Source of the DNA: AP-15 sp963698995
Lineage (GTDB): Bacteria; Pseudomonadota; Alphaproteobacteria; ATCC43930; CGMCC-115725
DNA length: 64,000 nucleotides
Assembly: GCA_963698995.1 (NCBI GenBank)
Contig: CAVOTD010000122.1
Span: 1-64,000, forward strand
Direction of reading: 5' to 3'
Below the pieces are notes generated by a model, which was not told where the DNA came from, searched no databases, and saw only the letters and a list, made by a program, of their open reading frames with translations. A program made the translations under genes and the position numbers. Positions 27,279 to 35,820 of the stretch are shown here, in pieces; position 1 is the first letter of the stretch, and the number at the start of each line of letters is the position of its first letter.

Positions 27279-28137
27279 CGCTCCCGCCATCCGGGGAATG
27301 GTAAATATATCCATAGGAGCCAAAATGCTCGCTGGCCAGCGCGTCGCTCTTGTTCAATAGGAGACTGATTCGGGGACACGCGCTGAGGACGCTGAGTGCG
27401 GCTTCGATCTCCGCCTGCTGCGTGTTATGCGCCTCGACGACGAAGACAATCTGTCCAACCAGCGGCGCCAAGGCGGAAGCGTCGCTGCTCGCCATGCAGG
27501 GCGGCGTATCGATAATGATGTAGCGATCGCCGAGCCGTTGCGCCATTTCGTCCAGCAGGACGCCCATTTCTCGGCTGGACAACAGCTCCGGCACATGCGG
27601 GCCGCCCCGACCGGCCGGCAGGATCATCAGATTTTCAATGTCCGTCTGGATCAGAACGTCCGAGAGATCGAGGTTGCCCCCCAAGACATCGACAATTCCT
27701 TTGTCTCCCGGTATCCCGAGGATCTTCGGCAGGCCTGCGCGCTGCGTATCGACATCGACGAGCAGCGCCTTGACGTCTCGCTCGGACGCGAAAGCCAGAG
27801 CGAGGTTCAGAGCGCTGAATGTCTTGCCCTCCCCGGGCCGGGCGCTGGTCACCATGATGAGACGGCTCGCCCGCCGGGCGCCGACCGCATCGCTTTGCGA
27901 CCACGCGGCCATTAGATTGCGCTTGACCAGGCGAAATTCCTCTACCGCTCGAGAGCGCCCCGAAGACGGGAGGAAGATCCCAAAACTGGCGAGCCTGCCG
28001 CGGTCGAGCGATAGTCGTTGGCCCGCCGGGGAGCGCGTGTGTTCTGCCAATGGCTTGGGTTCGGCGGCAGGCTCGCTCACTTGGGGTTGGCGCAGCCGTG
28101 CCGCCGCGCGCTCAATCAATCCAATTGGTTCGGCCAT
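27250..28137 (-). CDS. XrtA-associated tyrosine autokinase (CpsD/CapB type)
   Basis: 295 residues from ATG. Walker A is SARPGEGKTF, Walker A' is ALLVDVDTQ and Walker B IIIDTPP, as in bacterial tyrosine kinases. The C-terminal tail has FGSYGYIYH, a short tyrosine cluster for autophosphorylation. The kinase works with the chain-length protein encoded directly upstream (stop and start adjacent), controlling polymer length and export by cycles of phosphorylation. It is of the separate cytoplasmic type, unlike Wzc where both parts are fused. Confidence 0.93.
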   Translation of the reverse strand: MAEPIGLIERAAARLRQPQVSEPAAEPKPLAEHTRSPAGQRLSLDRGRLASFGIFLPSSGRSRAVEEFRLVKRNLMAAWSQSDAVGARRASRLIMVTSARPGEGKTFSALNLALAFASERDVKALLVDVDTQRAGLPKILGIPGDKGIVDVLGGNLDLSDVLIQTDIENLMILPAGRGGPHVPELLSSREMGVLLDEMAQRLGDRYIIIDTPPCMASSDASALAPLVGQIVFVVEAHNTQQAEIEAALSVLSACPRISLLLNKSDALASEHFGSYGYIYHSPDGGSDELQSADPA

Positions 28138-29730
28138 CTAGGAGACGCCCATGGTATGGAGCCCGACGCTGAGCGCGATCAACGTTCCATATACCGCGAT
28201 CAACAGAAACGCGCTCGCGCATACCCCCGCGAGCTGGACCATGGCATGGCGGCGAGCCATGCCGAGTGATAGCCGCGACACGCTGCCGACAATCGGAATC
28301 CCGAGACTGCGCAACTGACCGATCGTAGCGAATGATCGGTCGATTTGCGTCAAAGCCAATGGTACGGCGAGCCCGGCGCCAATACCGAAAAGCAGCACTA
28401 CAGACACGAACATCGCCCGGTTGGGCGCGGCGGGAAGAACCGGTACCTGCGGCGGATCGACGATGCGAAATTGGATCTTTTCGGTCTTGGTGTCGGCCGC
28501 ATTGGCGATCTGTGTGGCTTCGCGCCGCGACACCAGCTCCTGATAATTTTTCTTGAGCACCGAATAATCGCGGTCAAGATCCTGGGCTTGCACCAGCACG
28601 CCCGGTGCCGACTTAGCGACTTTCTCGATCCGTTCCTGTTCGGACCTGGCCTCCTCGAGGCGCCGCTGCACGGCGGCTACCGCGGCCTCGGCATCGACCA
28701 CCCTGACCTTGACCTGCTCATAAACCGGATTGGTGATCTCTGCTTTAGTAGTGCCACTACCGAATTTTCCTGCCGTCGCCGAAGATCTCGCCCCTTCCGC
28801 CTGAAGCTGCGCAATGGATTGCCGGGCGGCTTTCACGTCCGGATGATTTTCGGTATATTTCAACAATAAGCTGTCGAGATTGCGCTGGACTTCCTGCAGG
28901 CGCTCGTCCATCGGAGCCAGCCGACCGCCATTGACGATCACCTGCGGCGCCCGATCCACGGTCAGCATCGGCGGCACTGCTGCGAGCTCTTTCTGCAAGG
29001 CGTCGCGTTTGGTTGTCGCATCCGCCAGCTCAAGCTTCAGACGCGCCACTGCGCCGCGCGCCTGATCGAGACGGCTGAGGCTTTCGTCGCCCTGTGCAGA
29101 GGCGTCCGGAGGCCGGTTGGAAACGATATCCGGGTATTGCTGAGCCAACTCGGCACGCCGTTTCTCGGCGGCCCGCAGCTGGTCCCGGTACGAGATGATC
29201 TCGCTGTCCAAAAAACGCTGGGCGCTGTCCATGTCGGCGCGGCTGCTGCCCGCGGTTTTCTCGGCGAAGATTGTCAGCAGCGACTGCACGACATTTTTCG
29301 CGACGACGGGGCTCTGGTCCCGGTAAGACAGGGTCAGCAAATTCAGCGTCACCGGCGTCACCGAAACATCGGCCGCCAAGCGCTTGAACAGCGCCTCCTT
29401 GTCCTCGGGCGTGGTTACCCCAGTGTCGAGATCGGTCAGCCGGACCAGTTGTTCCAAATTTGGCCGGCTCAGCAATGTCCGTTGCATAAAATCGAGCTGA
29501 CGGGTCGGATCGGTATCCGCAGCCAGGCCCTTGAGCAAGGGCGTCAAGAGCGGATCGGCATTCAAGTAGACCCGTGCCGATGATTCATACTTTGTCGGAA
29601 TCAGCGCGACGCCGATCCATCCGACGGTGCAGACCAGCCAGGCCGTTGCGACGCCCAGCCATTTGTGGCGCCACAACGCTTGCAGCAGCGGCATGGCTTG
29701 CGGCGGCAAAAACCTCATGGACGGCTCCAA
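28138..29730 (-). CDS. XrtA system polysaccharide chain length determinant (Wzz/GumC-like)
   Basis: 530 residues; the Met at 29730 or at 29718 can start it. An N-terminal membrane helix (LGVATAWLVCTVGWIGVAL) and a C-terminal one (VSVVLLFGIGAGLAVPLAL), with a further helix at the very end, bracket a periplasmic coiled-coil of about 330 residues rich in Glu/Arg/Gln. The Pro-rich VDPPQVPVLPAAPNR stands before the second helix as in all PCP proteins. It sets exopolysaccharide length and bridges the kinase to the outer-membrane exporter. The gene lies between the export lipoprotein and kinase genes. Confidence 0.94.
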   Translation of the reverse strand: MEPSMRFLPPQAMPLLQALWRHKWLGVATAWLVCTVGWIGVALIPTKYESSARVYLNADPLLTPLLKGLAADTDPTRQLDFMQRTLLSRPNLEQLVRLTDLDTGVTTPEDKEALFKRLAADVSVTPVTLNLLTLSYRDQSPVVAKNVVQSLLTIFAEKTAGSSRADMDSAQRFLDSEIISYRDQLRAAEKRRAELAQQYPDIVSNRPPDASAQGDESLSRLDQARGAVARLKLELADATTKRDALQKELAAVPPMLTVDRAPQVIVNGGRLAPMDERLQEVQRNLDSLLLKYTENHPDVKAARQSIAQLQAEGARSSATAGKFGSGTTKAEITNPVYEQVKVRVVDAEAAVAAVQRRLEEARSEQERIEKVAKSAPGVLVQAQDLDRDYSVLKKNYQELVSRREATQIANAADTKTEKIQFRIVDPPQVPVLPAAPNRAMFVSVVLLFGIGAGLAVPLALTQIDRSFATIGQLRSLGIPIVGSVSRLSLGMARRHAMVQLAGVCASAFLLIAVYGTLIALSVGLHTMGVS

Positions 29731-29822
29731 GCCTGCATAACGAGGCCAACCATCCGCGACCGATGGCGGCGCTGCGGTCGGTGCCCCCGGTCACGAGCCG
29801 CTCCGGCAAAATGCGGCATCGT

Positions 29823-30488
29823 TTAGAACAGGCGTTGCGGGATAATCAGAATGTCACCTGGCTGAAGCGCGACATTGCTCGCGATATCGCCATCCCTAAT
29901 CAAATCGCTCAAATGTACCGCGTAAGTATTCTGCGCCCCGTTAGCGGTGCGGATAATGACCGAATCGTTCCCCGCCGCATATCGGGTAAGGCCGCCCACC
30001 GCGATCATCGCATCGAGCACCGTCATGTCTGCGCGATAAGGCAGAGAGCGCGGCTGAGCGGCTTCTCCGATGACCCGCACCTGGTCGGGAATCGGACCGA
30101 CAAAGCCTTCGACGATAACCGTTACGAGCGGCTCTTTGATGTATTTGTTGAGCCGTTGTTCGTATTCGCGGGCGAGGGCGGTCGGGGTCTTGCCGATCGC
30201 GACGACATCTTCGACGAGTGGGATGGATACACGCCCGTCCGGGCGTACCGGCACGGTTACCGTCAATTCGGGGTTGCGCCAGACGAAGATGTTCAAGTTG
30301 TCGCCGGGGCCGATGCGATACTCCGCCGACGGCAACGAGGCGGCAGGCGGAGCCGGCGGTAGTTCGGGCGCACCGCCGCATCCCGCCATCGCAAGCACGG
30401 CGGCAACTAGCGAACCGCCGGTAAATGTGCGATACACTTTCCGCCCCCGTTCAGCGTTCCCAACCTGAATCAATACTGGTGTCGGCAA
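29823..30488 (-). CDS. XrtA-associated polysaccharide export lipoprotein (Wza-like)
   Basis: 221 residues. The lipobox AVLAMAGC follows a short positively charged start. SAEYRIGPGDNLNIFVWRNPEL is the Poly_export domain start, VRPDGRVSIPLVEDV its second half, and VRVIGEAAQPRSLPY with ALQPGDILIIPQRLF the SLBB domain and end. It lacks the long C-terminal helix of Wza, so the exit pore probably needs the separate barrel protein. First gene of the minus-strand cluster; its promoter must lie in 30489-30700. Confidence 0.95.
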   Translation of the reverse strand: MPTPVLIQVGNAERGRKVYRTFTGGSLVAAVLAMAGCGGAPELPPAPPAASLPSAEYRIGPGDNLNIFVWRNPELTVTVPVRPDGRVSIPLVEDVVAIGKTPTALAREYEQRLNKYIKEPLVTVIVEGFVGPIPDQVRVIGEAAQPRSLPYRADMTVLDAMIAVGGLTRYAAGNDSVIIRTANGAQNTYAVHLSDLIRDGDIASNVALQPGDILIIPQRLF

Positions 30489-30988
30489 ATGCTCACCACC
30501 AAAACCTATGATCCCCGATCATTCGTTCGCGGCCAGCTATTGCGTTTCGTCAGGGCGCTATAGCACCAAGTTGTTCGATTTGCAATGTAGATGTCGCGTG
30601 AGAGGATCATCCGTTAATATTACCTGCGGGTATGATCATGCACTAAAGTGATCGTAGAGATTGTTAACAACAAATCGTATATCGGTTCGCCGGCACCTCG
30701 GAACACGTGTAGACAGTATTAACGCCGTCACCGGGGCACGCGAGGACGCATGCGTCTGAAGTATTGTGTCAGAATGGGTTGCGAGCGAAGCGGCGGCGAC
30801 TGAAGAGCGACGCCAATCCGCTTCCGTCCTTGCACCGACAGCGCCAGGTCGCGACATCGTTGACCGACAGCTCATGATAACCGCCGATGTTGAACCACTT
30901 CGGTTGCTAAACGATAAATCACCCTGTCGCCGGCGCGGAACCCGTCGGCGCGCGGCACGGACATGACCAAGGATCAAGGAGGAGCCGA
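30489..30988. promoter_or_regulatory. 500-bp divergent control region of the exopolysaccharide operon
   Basis: No gene is supported. The first 240 bases are AT-rich for this genome (around 30590-30730 there are TTAATATTACC and TTGTTAACAACAA, the latter a near-perfect palindrome). The export lipoprotein is transcribed to the left and the dehydrogenase gene to the right. I infer the main exopolysaccharide promoter here, but no exact -35/-10 pair stands out. Confidence 0.45.
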
Positions 30989-31794
30989 ATGAAACGCGTA
31001 CTGATTACCGGGGCGGGCGGAGGGATCGGCCGCTCGTTGCGCGAGACTCTGCGCGGCGTCTATCCGGTCTTGCGGCTGTCCGATCGGGTTGCCCAGGCCC
31101 CGGCGCGGGAGGGCGAGGAGGTCGACCGCACCGAACTCTCCGACATGGCAGCGGTCGAGCGAATGGTCGCCGGCGTCGACGGCATCATTCATCTCGGCGG
31201 CATCTCGGGCGAGCACGAGTGGCCGGTGATTCTCGAAGGCAACATCATCGGCCTTTACAATGTGTTCGAAGCGGCGCGCCGGGCCGGCGTCAAGCGCATC
31301 GTCTTTGCCACGAGCAACCACGCGGTCGGCTTTTACCCGCGCGCCGAGACAATCGATCATCGGGTGGTGCCGCGCCCAGACAGCCGCTACGGCGTCAGCA
31401 AGGCCTTTGGCGAGGCGCTCGCCAGCCTCTATTCCGACAAGCACGGGATCGGCGTGCTGTGCACGCGGATCGGCAATTTTGGGCCGCAGCCGATCGACAA
31501 ACGCCGGCTGTCGATATGGATCAGCCCGCGCGACTACACCCAGCTCGTCCGCATCGGGCTCGAGCATCCCGAGATTCGTTACGAAATTGTCTACGGCGTC
31601 TCGAAAAACCAGCGTTCCTGGTACGACAATTCGAACGCGGAACGGCTCGGCTACCGGCCGCAGGACAATTCCGAGCCCTACGCCGCGGCAGTCCTCGCCG
31701 CCGAGCCGAGCCGGCGGCCGATCCGATTGCTGAACATTATCAGGGCGGCACGTTCTGCGCCGCAGAATACACCGCCGCGACCCGGCGCGACTGA
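30989..31794 (+). CDS. NAD-dependent epimerase/dehydratase family protein, uronate dehydrogenase-like, one frameshift
   Basis: About 268 residues from the ATG at 30989, preceded by AAGGAGGAG. MKRVLITGAGGGIGRSL is the Rossmann nucleotide loop and SRYGVSKAFGE the Tyr-x3-Lys pair. GIGVLCTRIGNFGPQP and RSWYDNSNAERLGYRP match the uronate dehydrogenase branch, which oxidises galacturonate or glucuronate to the aldaric lactone. One missing base near 31708 must be added so that the tail reads PIAEHYQGGTFCAAEYT with the stop at 31792-31794. Without this the frame runs far into arsC on the other strand. It is a neighbour of a glycan cluster but not part of its operon. Confidence 0.85.
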
Positions 31795-31802
31795 CCAGGC
31801 AG

Positions 31803-32144
31803 CTACAGCACTGACAACACAGCTTCCGGCGGGCGTCCGAGCGCGGCCTTCCCGCCCGACACCACAATCGGGCGCTCGACGATGATCGGGTTCTCGACCA
31901 TCGCCGCGATCAGCTGTTCTTCTGACAGCTTCGACGGGTCGATCCCGGCGGCGGCCGCCTCCTTTTTCCGTATCAGCTTGCTCGCCGGGATTTTCAATTG
32001 TCCGAGGAGCCGCTGCAATTGGTCCGCCGTGTAGGGTGTCTTCAAATACTCGACGATCTGCGGCTCGACGCCTTTTTCGCGGAGCAAAGCCAAAGTCCTG
32101 CGCGAGGTGTTGCAGCGCGGATTGTGGTAGATCGTGACCGGCAT
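31803..32144 (-). CDS. arsC: Arsenate reductase (glutaredoxin type, ArsC)
   Basis: 113 residues from ATG. Catalytic Cys11 is in NPRCNTSRRTL, which binds arsenate. VEYLKTPYT and ENPIIVERPIVV complete the thioredoxin-like ArsC fold. It reduces arsenate to arsenite with glutathione and glutaredoxin. No arsenite pump or ArsR is nearby, so an intact resistance operon is absent here. Proteins of this family without ars genes (YffB/Spx type) can have other thiol roles, but the CNTSRR motif favours real ArsC. It converges on the dehydrogenase gene, 8 bases apart. Confidence 0.9.
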   Translation of the reverse strand: MPVTIYHNPRCNTSRRTLALLREKGVEPQIVEYLKTPYTADQLQRLLGQLKIPASKLIRKKEAAAAGIDPSKLSEEQLIAAMVENPIIVERPIVVSGGKAALGRPPEAVLSVL

Positions 32145-32286
32145 TTTCGCTCCTCCGGTAGTCTTGCGCAGGGCTGACGATTATCGTAGCCGAGCTTGCG
32201 CGAAACCCGACCAAAGCACAGCGAAGAAAGAGCCTCAATGGCTGACATGCTTCTACCCGCGAGGGCCGGTCTTCCGAGGCGCCGAG

Positions 32287-33501
32287 GTGAGTGAAACGAA
32301 ACCGGGGCCACTTACCGGCTTCAAGATCCTCGATCTGACCACTGTCGTCCTGGGGCCGCTGGCGACCCAGATCCTCGGCGATCTTGGTGCCGAGGTGATC
32401 AAGATCGAATCGCCGGACGGCGACATCATGCGCTATGCCGGGCCCGCCCGGCATAGCGAGATGGGGCACGTCTTCCTCAACCTCAATCGCAACAAACGTT
32501 CGCTGGTTCTCGATCTGAAACAGAAGGATGCGGCGCGGGTGCTGTTGACGCTGGTCGGGCAGAGCGATGTTCTGATGCACAACATGCGCCCGCAAGCGAT
32601 GGCCCGGCTCGGTTTCGGCTGGGAACGGCTGCGTGGGGTCAATCCGCGCCTCGTCTACTGCTCGGCCCACGGCTATGGGCAGGATGGTCCATTCGCCGAC
32701 CGCCCTGCCTTCGACGATATCATCCAGGGGGGCTGCGGTCTGGTCGCGCTCGAAGCGGCGACCGGCGGCGAGGCGCGCTTTGTTCCGACCCTGATCGGCG
32801 ACAAGACGGTCGGCCTAACCATGGTCTACGGAGTGATGGCGGCGCTCTTGCAACGGATGCACACTGGCGAAGGCCAAGCCGTCGAGGTGCCGATGCTCGA
32901 GACCATGACGGCCTTTGTCATGGCGGAACACATGGGCGGCCTGACCTTTGATCCGCCGATCGGGCCGCCCGGCTATTCGCGAATGCTGGCTCCCGACCGG
33001 CGGCCGCATCGTACCGCGGACGGCCATATCTGCATCCTTCCCTACAGCGACCGGCACTGGAAGGATTTCTTTCGCCTCGCCGGACGCGTCGAACTCGTCG
33101 ACGACCCGCGCCTGGCTGACGCGCAAACCCGGAGCCGCCATGTCGCCGAGCTCTACGCTTTGATTGCCGAGTGCGTGCGCGACGCCCCGACCGCGTTCTG
33201 GCTCGACAAGCTGAAATCTGCCGACATCCCGTGCGGACCGGTCAACCCGCTCGGCGAATTGCCGGCCGATGAGCACCTCTTCGCGGTCGACATGTTCCCG
33301 CGGACCGACCACCCTAGCGAAGGAAGCATCCGGAGTACGAAGCCGCCTGTGCGGTTCGGCGCCGCCGATTGCGCGCTGCGCTATCCGGCGCCGCGATTGG
33401 GCCAGCATTCGCGTGAGATCCTGCGGGAGGCCGGCTATGGGGATGACGAAGTCGCGGACCTGCTCGCCCGCAAGGTCGCGATCGATGCCGGCCAAATGTG
33501 A
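32287..33501 (+). CDS. Family III CoA-transferase (CaiB/BaiF)
   Basis: About 404 residues from the GTG at 32287; the frame is open to 32134 but the upstream part overlaps arsC and looks non-coding. FKILDLTTVVLGPLATQ, GAEVIKIESPDGD and NLNRNKRSLVLDLK form the N-terminal CoA fold. The catalytic Asp is in VPTLIGDKTVG. The C-terminal half has DIPCGPVNPLGEL and PRLGQHSREIL as usual. It transfers CoA between organic acids; the exact acids are not visible. A dioxygenase follows 33 bases downstream, so both probably serve one catabolic route. Confidence 0.9.
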   Translation: MSETKPGPLTGFKILDLTTVVLGPLATQILGDLGAEVIKIESPDGDIMRYAGPARHSEMGHVFLNLNRNKRSLVLDLKQKDAARVLLTLVGQSDVLMHNMRPQAMARLGFGWERLRGVNPRLVYCSAHGYGQDGPFADRPAFDDIIQGGCGLVALEAATGGEARFVPTLIGDKTVGLTMVYGVMAALLQRMHTGEGQAVEVPMLETMTAFVMAEHMGGLTFDPPIGPPGYSRMLAPDRRPHRTADGHICILPYSDRHWKDFFRLAGRVELVDDPRLADAQTRSRHVAELYALIAECVRDAPTAFWLDKLKSADIPCGPVNPLGELPADEHLFAVDMFPRTDHPSEGSIRSTKPPVRFGAADCALRYPAPRLGQHSREILREAGYGDDEVADLLARKVAIDAGQM

Positions 33502-33534
33502 TAGGCTATCGACAGCAATCTGAAGGAGAGCGCG

Positions 33535-34413
33535 ATGGACCCGATTCGTTCGAACCAGGGACCCCGATACAAGCACCTCGCCGACGAGCCGGCCCCCTAC
33601 GACACGATCACGGTCGACAAGCTGACGCCGATCATCGGCGGCGAGATCGGCGGGGTCGACCTGGCGAAGCCGCTCGGCAACCGCACGCTCGACGAGATCC
33701 ATCGCGCGCTCGCCGAGAATTTGGTGATTTTTTTCCGCGACCAGCATCTGACGCAAGACCAACACCTGGGGTTTGGCCGACTGTTTGGCGACCTGCACCT
33801 CCACCCGGCAGCGCCGCACGAACCCGGCAAGCCGGAGCTGATGGTCATTCACGCCGATAAGGATTCGCCGCGCGCCAACGGCGAAGGGTGGCACAGTGAC
33901 GTCTCTTGCGATATCGAGCCGCCAATGGGCAGCATTCTCTACATCCGGCAATGCCCGCCGCGCGGCGGCGATACATTGTTCGCCAGCATGTATGCCGCCT
34001 ACGAGGCGCTGTCGGACCGTATGAAGACTTATCTCGACGGGCTGACTGCCGTCCATGATGGCGAGCACTATCGCGGCCAGTACGCCAACTACGGCATTGC
34101 CGACAAGCCGAGCTATCCGCGCGCCGAGCACCCGGTGGTGCGGACCCACCCGGTGACCGGCAAGAAGGCGCTCTACGTCAACAAGGGTTTTACCCGACGC
34201 ATCCTCGGCATTTCACGCGACGAGAGCGACGGGATCCTGGGTTATCTTTACGAGCACATGGCCAACCCGCTGTTCCAGTGCCGCTTCCGCTGGCGCGAAA
34301 ACTCGATCGCCTTCTGGGACAATCGCTGCGTGCAGCACCACGCGATGTGGGATTATTGGCCGCATACGCGCTCCGGAAACCGGGTAACCGTCAAGGGCGA
34401 CAGGCCGGTGTAA
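33535..34413 (+). CDS. TauD/TfdA family Fe(II)/2-oxoglutarate dioxygenase
   Basis: 292 residues from ATG with GAAGGAGAG upstream. The facial triad is His120 and Asp122 in GWHSDVSC plus a distal His in CVQHHAMWDYW, with Arg in RSGNRVTVKGDRP to hold 2-oxoglutarate. IGGEIGGVDLAKPL is the common start of the fold. It hydroxylates a small organic compound such as taurine, an aryloxyalkanoate or a sulfate ester, giving succinate and CO2. It is cotranscribed with the CoA-transferase. No sulfonate transporter is near, so the substrate stays open. Confidence 0.93.
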   Translation: MDPIRSNQGPRYKHLADEPAPYDTITVDKLTPIIGGEIGGVDLAKPLGNRTLDEIHRALAENLVIFFRDQHLTQDQHLGFGRLFGDLHLHPAAPHEPGKPELMVIHADKDSPRANGEGWHSDVSCDIEPPMGSILYIRQCPPRGGDTLFASMYAAYEALSDRMKTYLDGLTAVHDGEHYRGQYANYGIADKPSYPRAEHPVVRTHPVTGKKALYVNKGFTRRILGISRDESDGILGYLYEHMANPLFQCRFRWRENSIAFWDNRCVQHHAMWDYWPHTRSGNRVTVKGDRPV

Positions 34414-34464
34414 CAAACCCCAGCCGTTATCGTTCTTGTCAAAATCGAGCGATTGCGCAATCAA

Positions 34465-34551
34465 CTTGTCATTCCCGCGAAAGCGGAAATCCAGAGCCCT
34501 AGGTATGGCAGCTGACCCCCTGGACCCCCGCTTTCGCGGGGGTGACGATGA
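34465..34551. repeat. Dispersed palindromic repeat, copy 2
   Basis: CTTGTCATTCCCGCG opens and CGCGGGGGTGACGATGAG closes an 87-base imperfect inverted repeat that contains CCTGGACCCCCGC, as in copy 1. It lies 52 bases after the dioxygenase stop and could act as a transcript end or processing site for that operon. Confidence 0.85.
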
Positions 34552-34640
34552 GGCTCGGTTCGGCGCCCGTAGTGGTTCGCAGCGTGCGCCACCGGGTGTG
34601 TCGCCCTAGCTAGCTGCTACTCCGGTTTGGAATGAAACCG

Positions 34641-34790
34641 CTATTTGATGGCGACAAGTTCTTTTACCGCGTCGGCGGCCGGACGGCGATCGGCATCGAA
34701 CCCTGTGACCCGGCCTTGGGTTCCGAGCGGTTCAACCTTTAGGCACACGGTTTCGAGCGCTAGCTCTACCGACGGCTGTGCATGACTCGG
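34641..34790 (-). pseudogene. C-terminal fragment of an unidentified gene
   Basis: The reverse strand reads ELALETVCLKVEPLGTQG, then VTGFDADRRPAADAVKELV and ends AIK with TAG at 34641-34643. Composition and codon bias look like coding DNA. A stop stands upstream at about 34797, directly beside the TetR gene end, so only about 48 codons remain. I do not recognise the family. It may be a true remnant, or the frame may be cut by another base error. Confidence 0.3.
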
Positions 34791-34795
34791 CCGTG

Positions 34796-35419
34796 CTATT
34801 CACCCTGCTTGCCGCGTCGCGCATGATCGGCAACCAGCGCCTCGAGCATTCCGGCGAGCCGCGAGGAAAGTCCTTCGGATCCGACACTTTGGGCGGTAAT
34901 GCAGGCGCCTTCGCATAGCAGGAAGACTTCGTCGGCGAGACGCTCGGGATCGGCGAGCTTGGCATCGCGGCACAGCCGAATAATCCGTTCGCGGATCGCG
35001 GTTTTATACTCGCGGATGACACGCCGCGCCGGATGATCCTTGTCCGGCAGCTCGACCGCAGCGTTGGCGAGTGCACATCCGCGCTCGGCCTCGTTCTCCT
35101 TGAAGTCACCGACATGGCGCAGCCAGGCCAGGAGCTGGCCTTCGGGATCGCCCGCGTGCGCGGCGGCTAGCGCATCCCAGGCAGCGTCGAATTCCTGCGT
35201 GAGCTCGCTGAGACACGCGGCGACCAGCACGTCTTTTGAGGCGAAGTGGCGGTAAAGCGTCATCTTGTTGGTGCCGGCCGCCTCGGCGATCGCATCGACA
35301 CCGACGGCATGAATGCCGCGGCGATAGAACAACTCTCGGGCGGCGGTGAGGATGCGCTCGCGCGGGCTGCTGCCCTGCCGATCGGCGGCCGGCCGTGCGG
35401 TTGACGCGATCATGGCCAC
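34796..35419 (-). CDS. TetR/AcrR family transcriptional regulator
   Basis: 207 residues from ATG (35419; a second Met two codons on). N-terminal helix-turn-helix: RERILTAARELFYRRG, then VDAIAEAAGTNKMTLYRHF and ASKDVLVAACL. The C-terminal ligand domain is of the common TetR_C type (ERGCALANAAVEL). It is divergent from the small ORF and the MlaC-like gene. Two 12-base direct repeats lie 20-55 bases upstream of its start, matching half-operator style sites for this family, so self-control and control of the divergent genes are likely. Confidence 0.92.
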   Translation of the reverse strand: MAMIASTARPAADRQGSSPRERILTAARELFYRRGIHAVGVDAIAEAAGTNKMTLYRHFASKDVLVAACLSELTQEFDAAWDALAAAHAGDPEGQLLAWLRHVGDFKENEAERGCALANAAVELPDKDHPARRVIREYKTAIRERIIRLCRDAKLADPERLADEVFLLCEGACITAQSVGSEGLSSRLAGMLEALVADHARRGKQGE

Positions 35420-35439
35420 TTCTTCCCTTGATATGTTAC

Positions 35440-35472
35440 TTACCGGTCAGTATATGGGTGTTACCGTTCAGT
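35440..35472. promoter_or_regulatory. Tandem 12-bp operator-like repeats
   Basis: TTACCGGTCAGT at 35440-35451 and TTACCGTTCAGT at 35461-35472 differ by one base and start exactly 21 bases apart, two helical turns. The first copy holds the self-complementary ACCGGT. They lie between tetR and the divergent gene at 35532 and resemble the ACCG-type sites bound by many TetR proteins. Confidence 0.6.
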
Positions 35473-35531
35473 GCCGCTTAATGTAGCGCGCGCGATAACC
35501 GATTGCCACCCCTGTCCCGAAGGGTGCCCTG

Positions 35532-35798
35532 ATGGATCACCGCGAGCTGACGCTGACCGATCTTCTGGCCGATCCGATGACCCTGGTCGTGATGGCGGCT
35601 GATCGGGTCGATCCGGCTGCGCTTGAAGCGGCCTTGTCTGGACTGGCCGGGAGGCTTGGGCTCGCCCGGCCGGCAGCCGGGGCGGTTACGGCAGTCTTCG
35701 GCGCACGAGGCGGAAGCGGCTTTCGCGAATTCTTTACGCCCCGTCAAACGAGCGCCTACCGACCAGATGCGACAAAGCGCGTGGGCAACAACGATTGA
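35532..35798 (+). CDS. Hypothetical protein (88 aa)
   Basis: ATG at 35532. The product begins MDHRELTLTDLLADPMTLVV and continues with an Ala/Leu-rich helical part (DRVDPAALEAALSGLAGRLG). No membrane helix or known motif. Its frame has typical third-position GC. It sits between the operator repeats and the MlaC-like gene with 22 bases to the next start, so it is probably the first gene of that operon under TetR control. Function unknown. Confidence 0.5.
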   Translation: MDHRELTLTDLLADPMTLVVMAADRVDPAALEAALSGLAGRLGLARPAAGAVTAVFGARGGSGFREFFTPRQTSAYRPDATKRVGNND

Positions 35799-35820
35799 AC
35801 ACGAACAGGAGGACCAAGCC

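Noticed and set aside
14477..30488. PEP-CTERM substrate protein near exosortase A
   Set aside because: No product in the window ends with a VPEP-type motif, membrane helix and basic tail.
30636..30977. 113-codon minus-strand frame in the exopolysaccharide control region
   Set aside because: No ribosome site, Arg-rich composition and no motif; it overlaps the AT-rich promoter zone.
32815..34149. 444-codon minus-strand open frame
   Set aside because: It spans the CoA-transferase and dioxygenase genes in antisense and has no recognisable domain.
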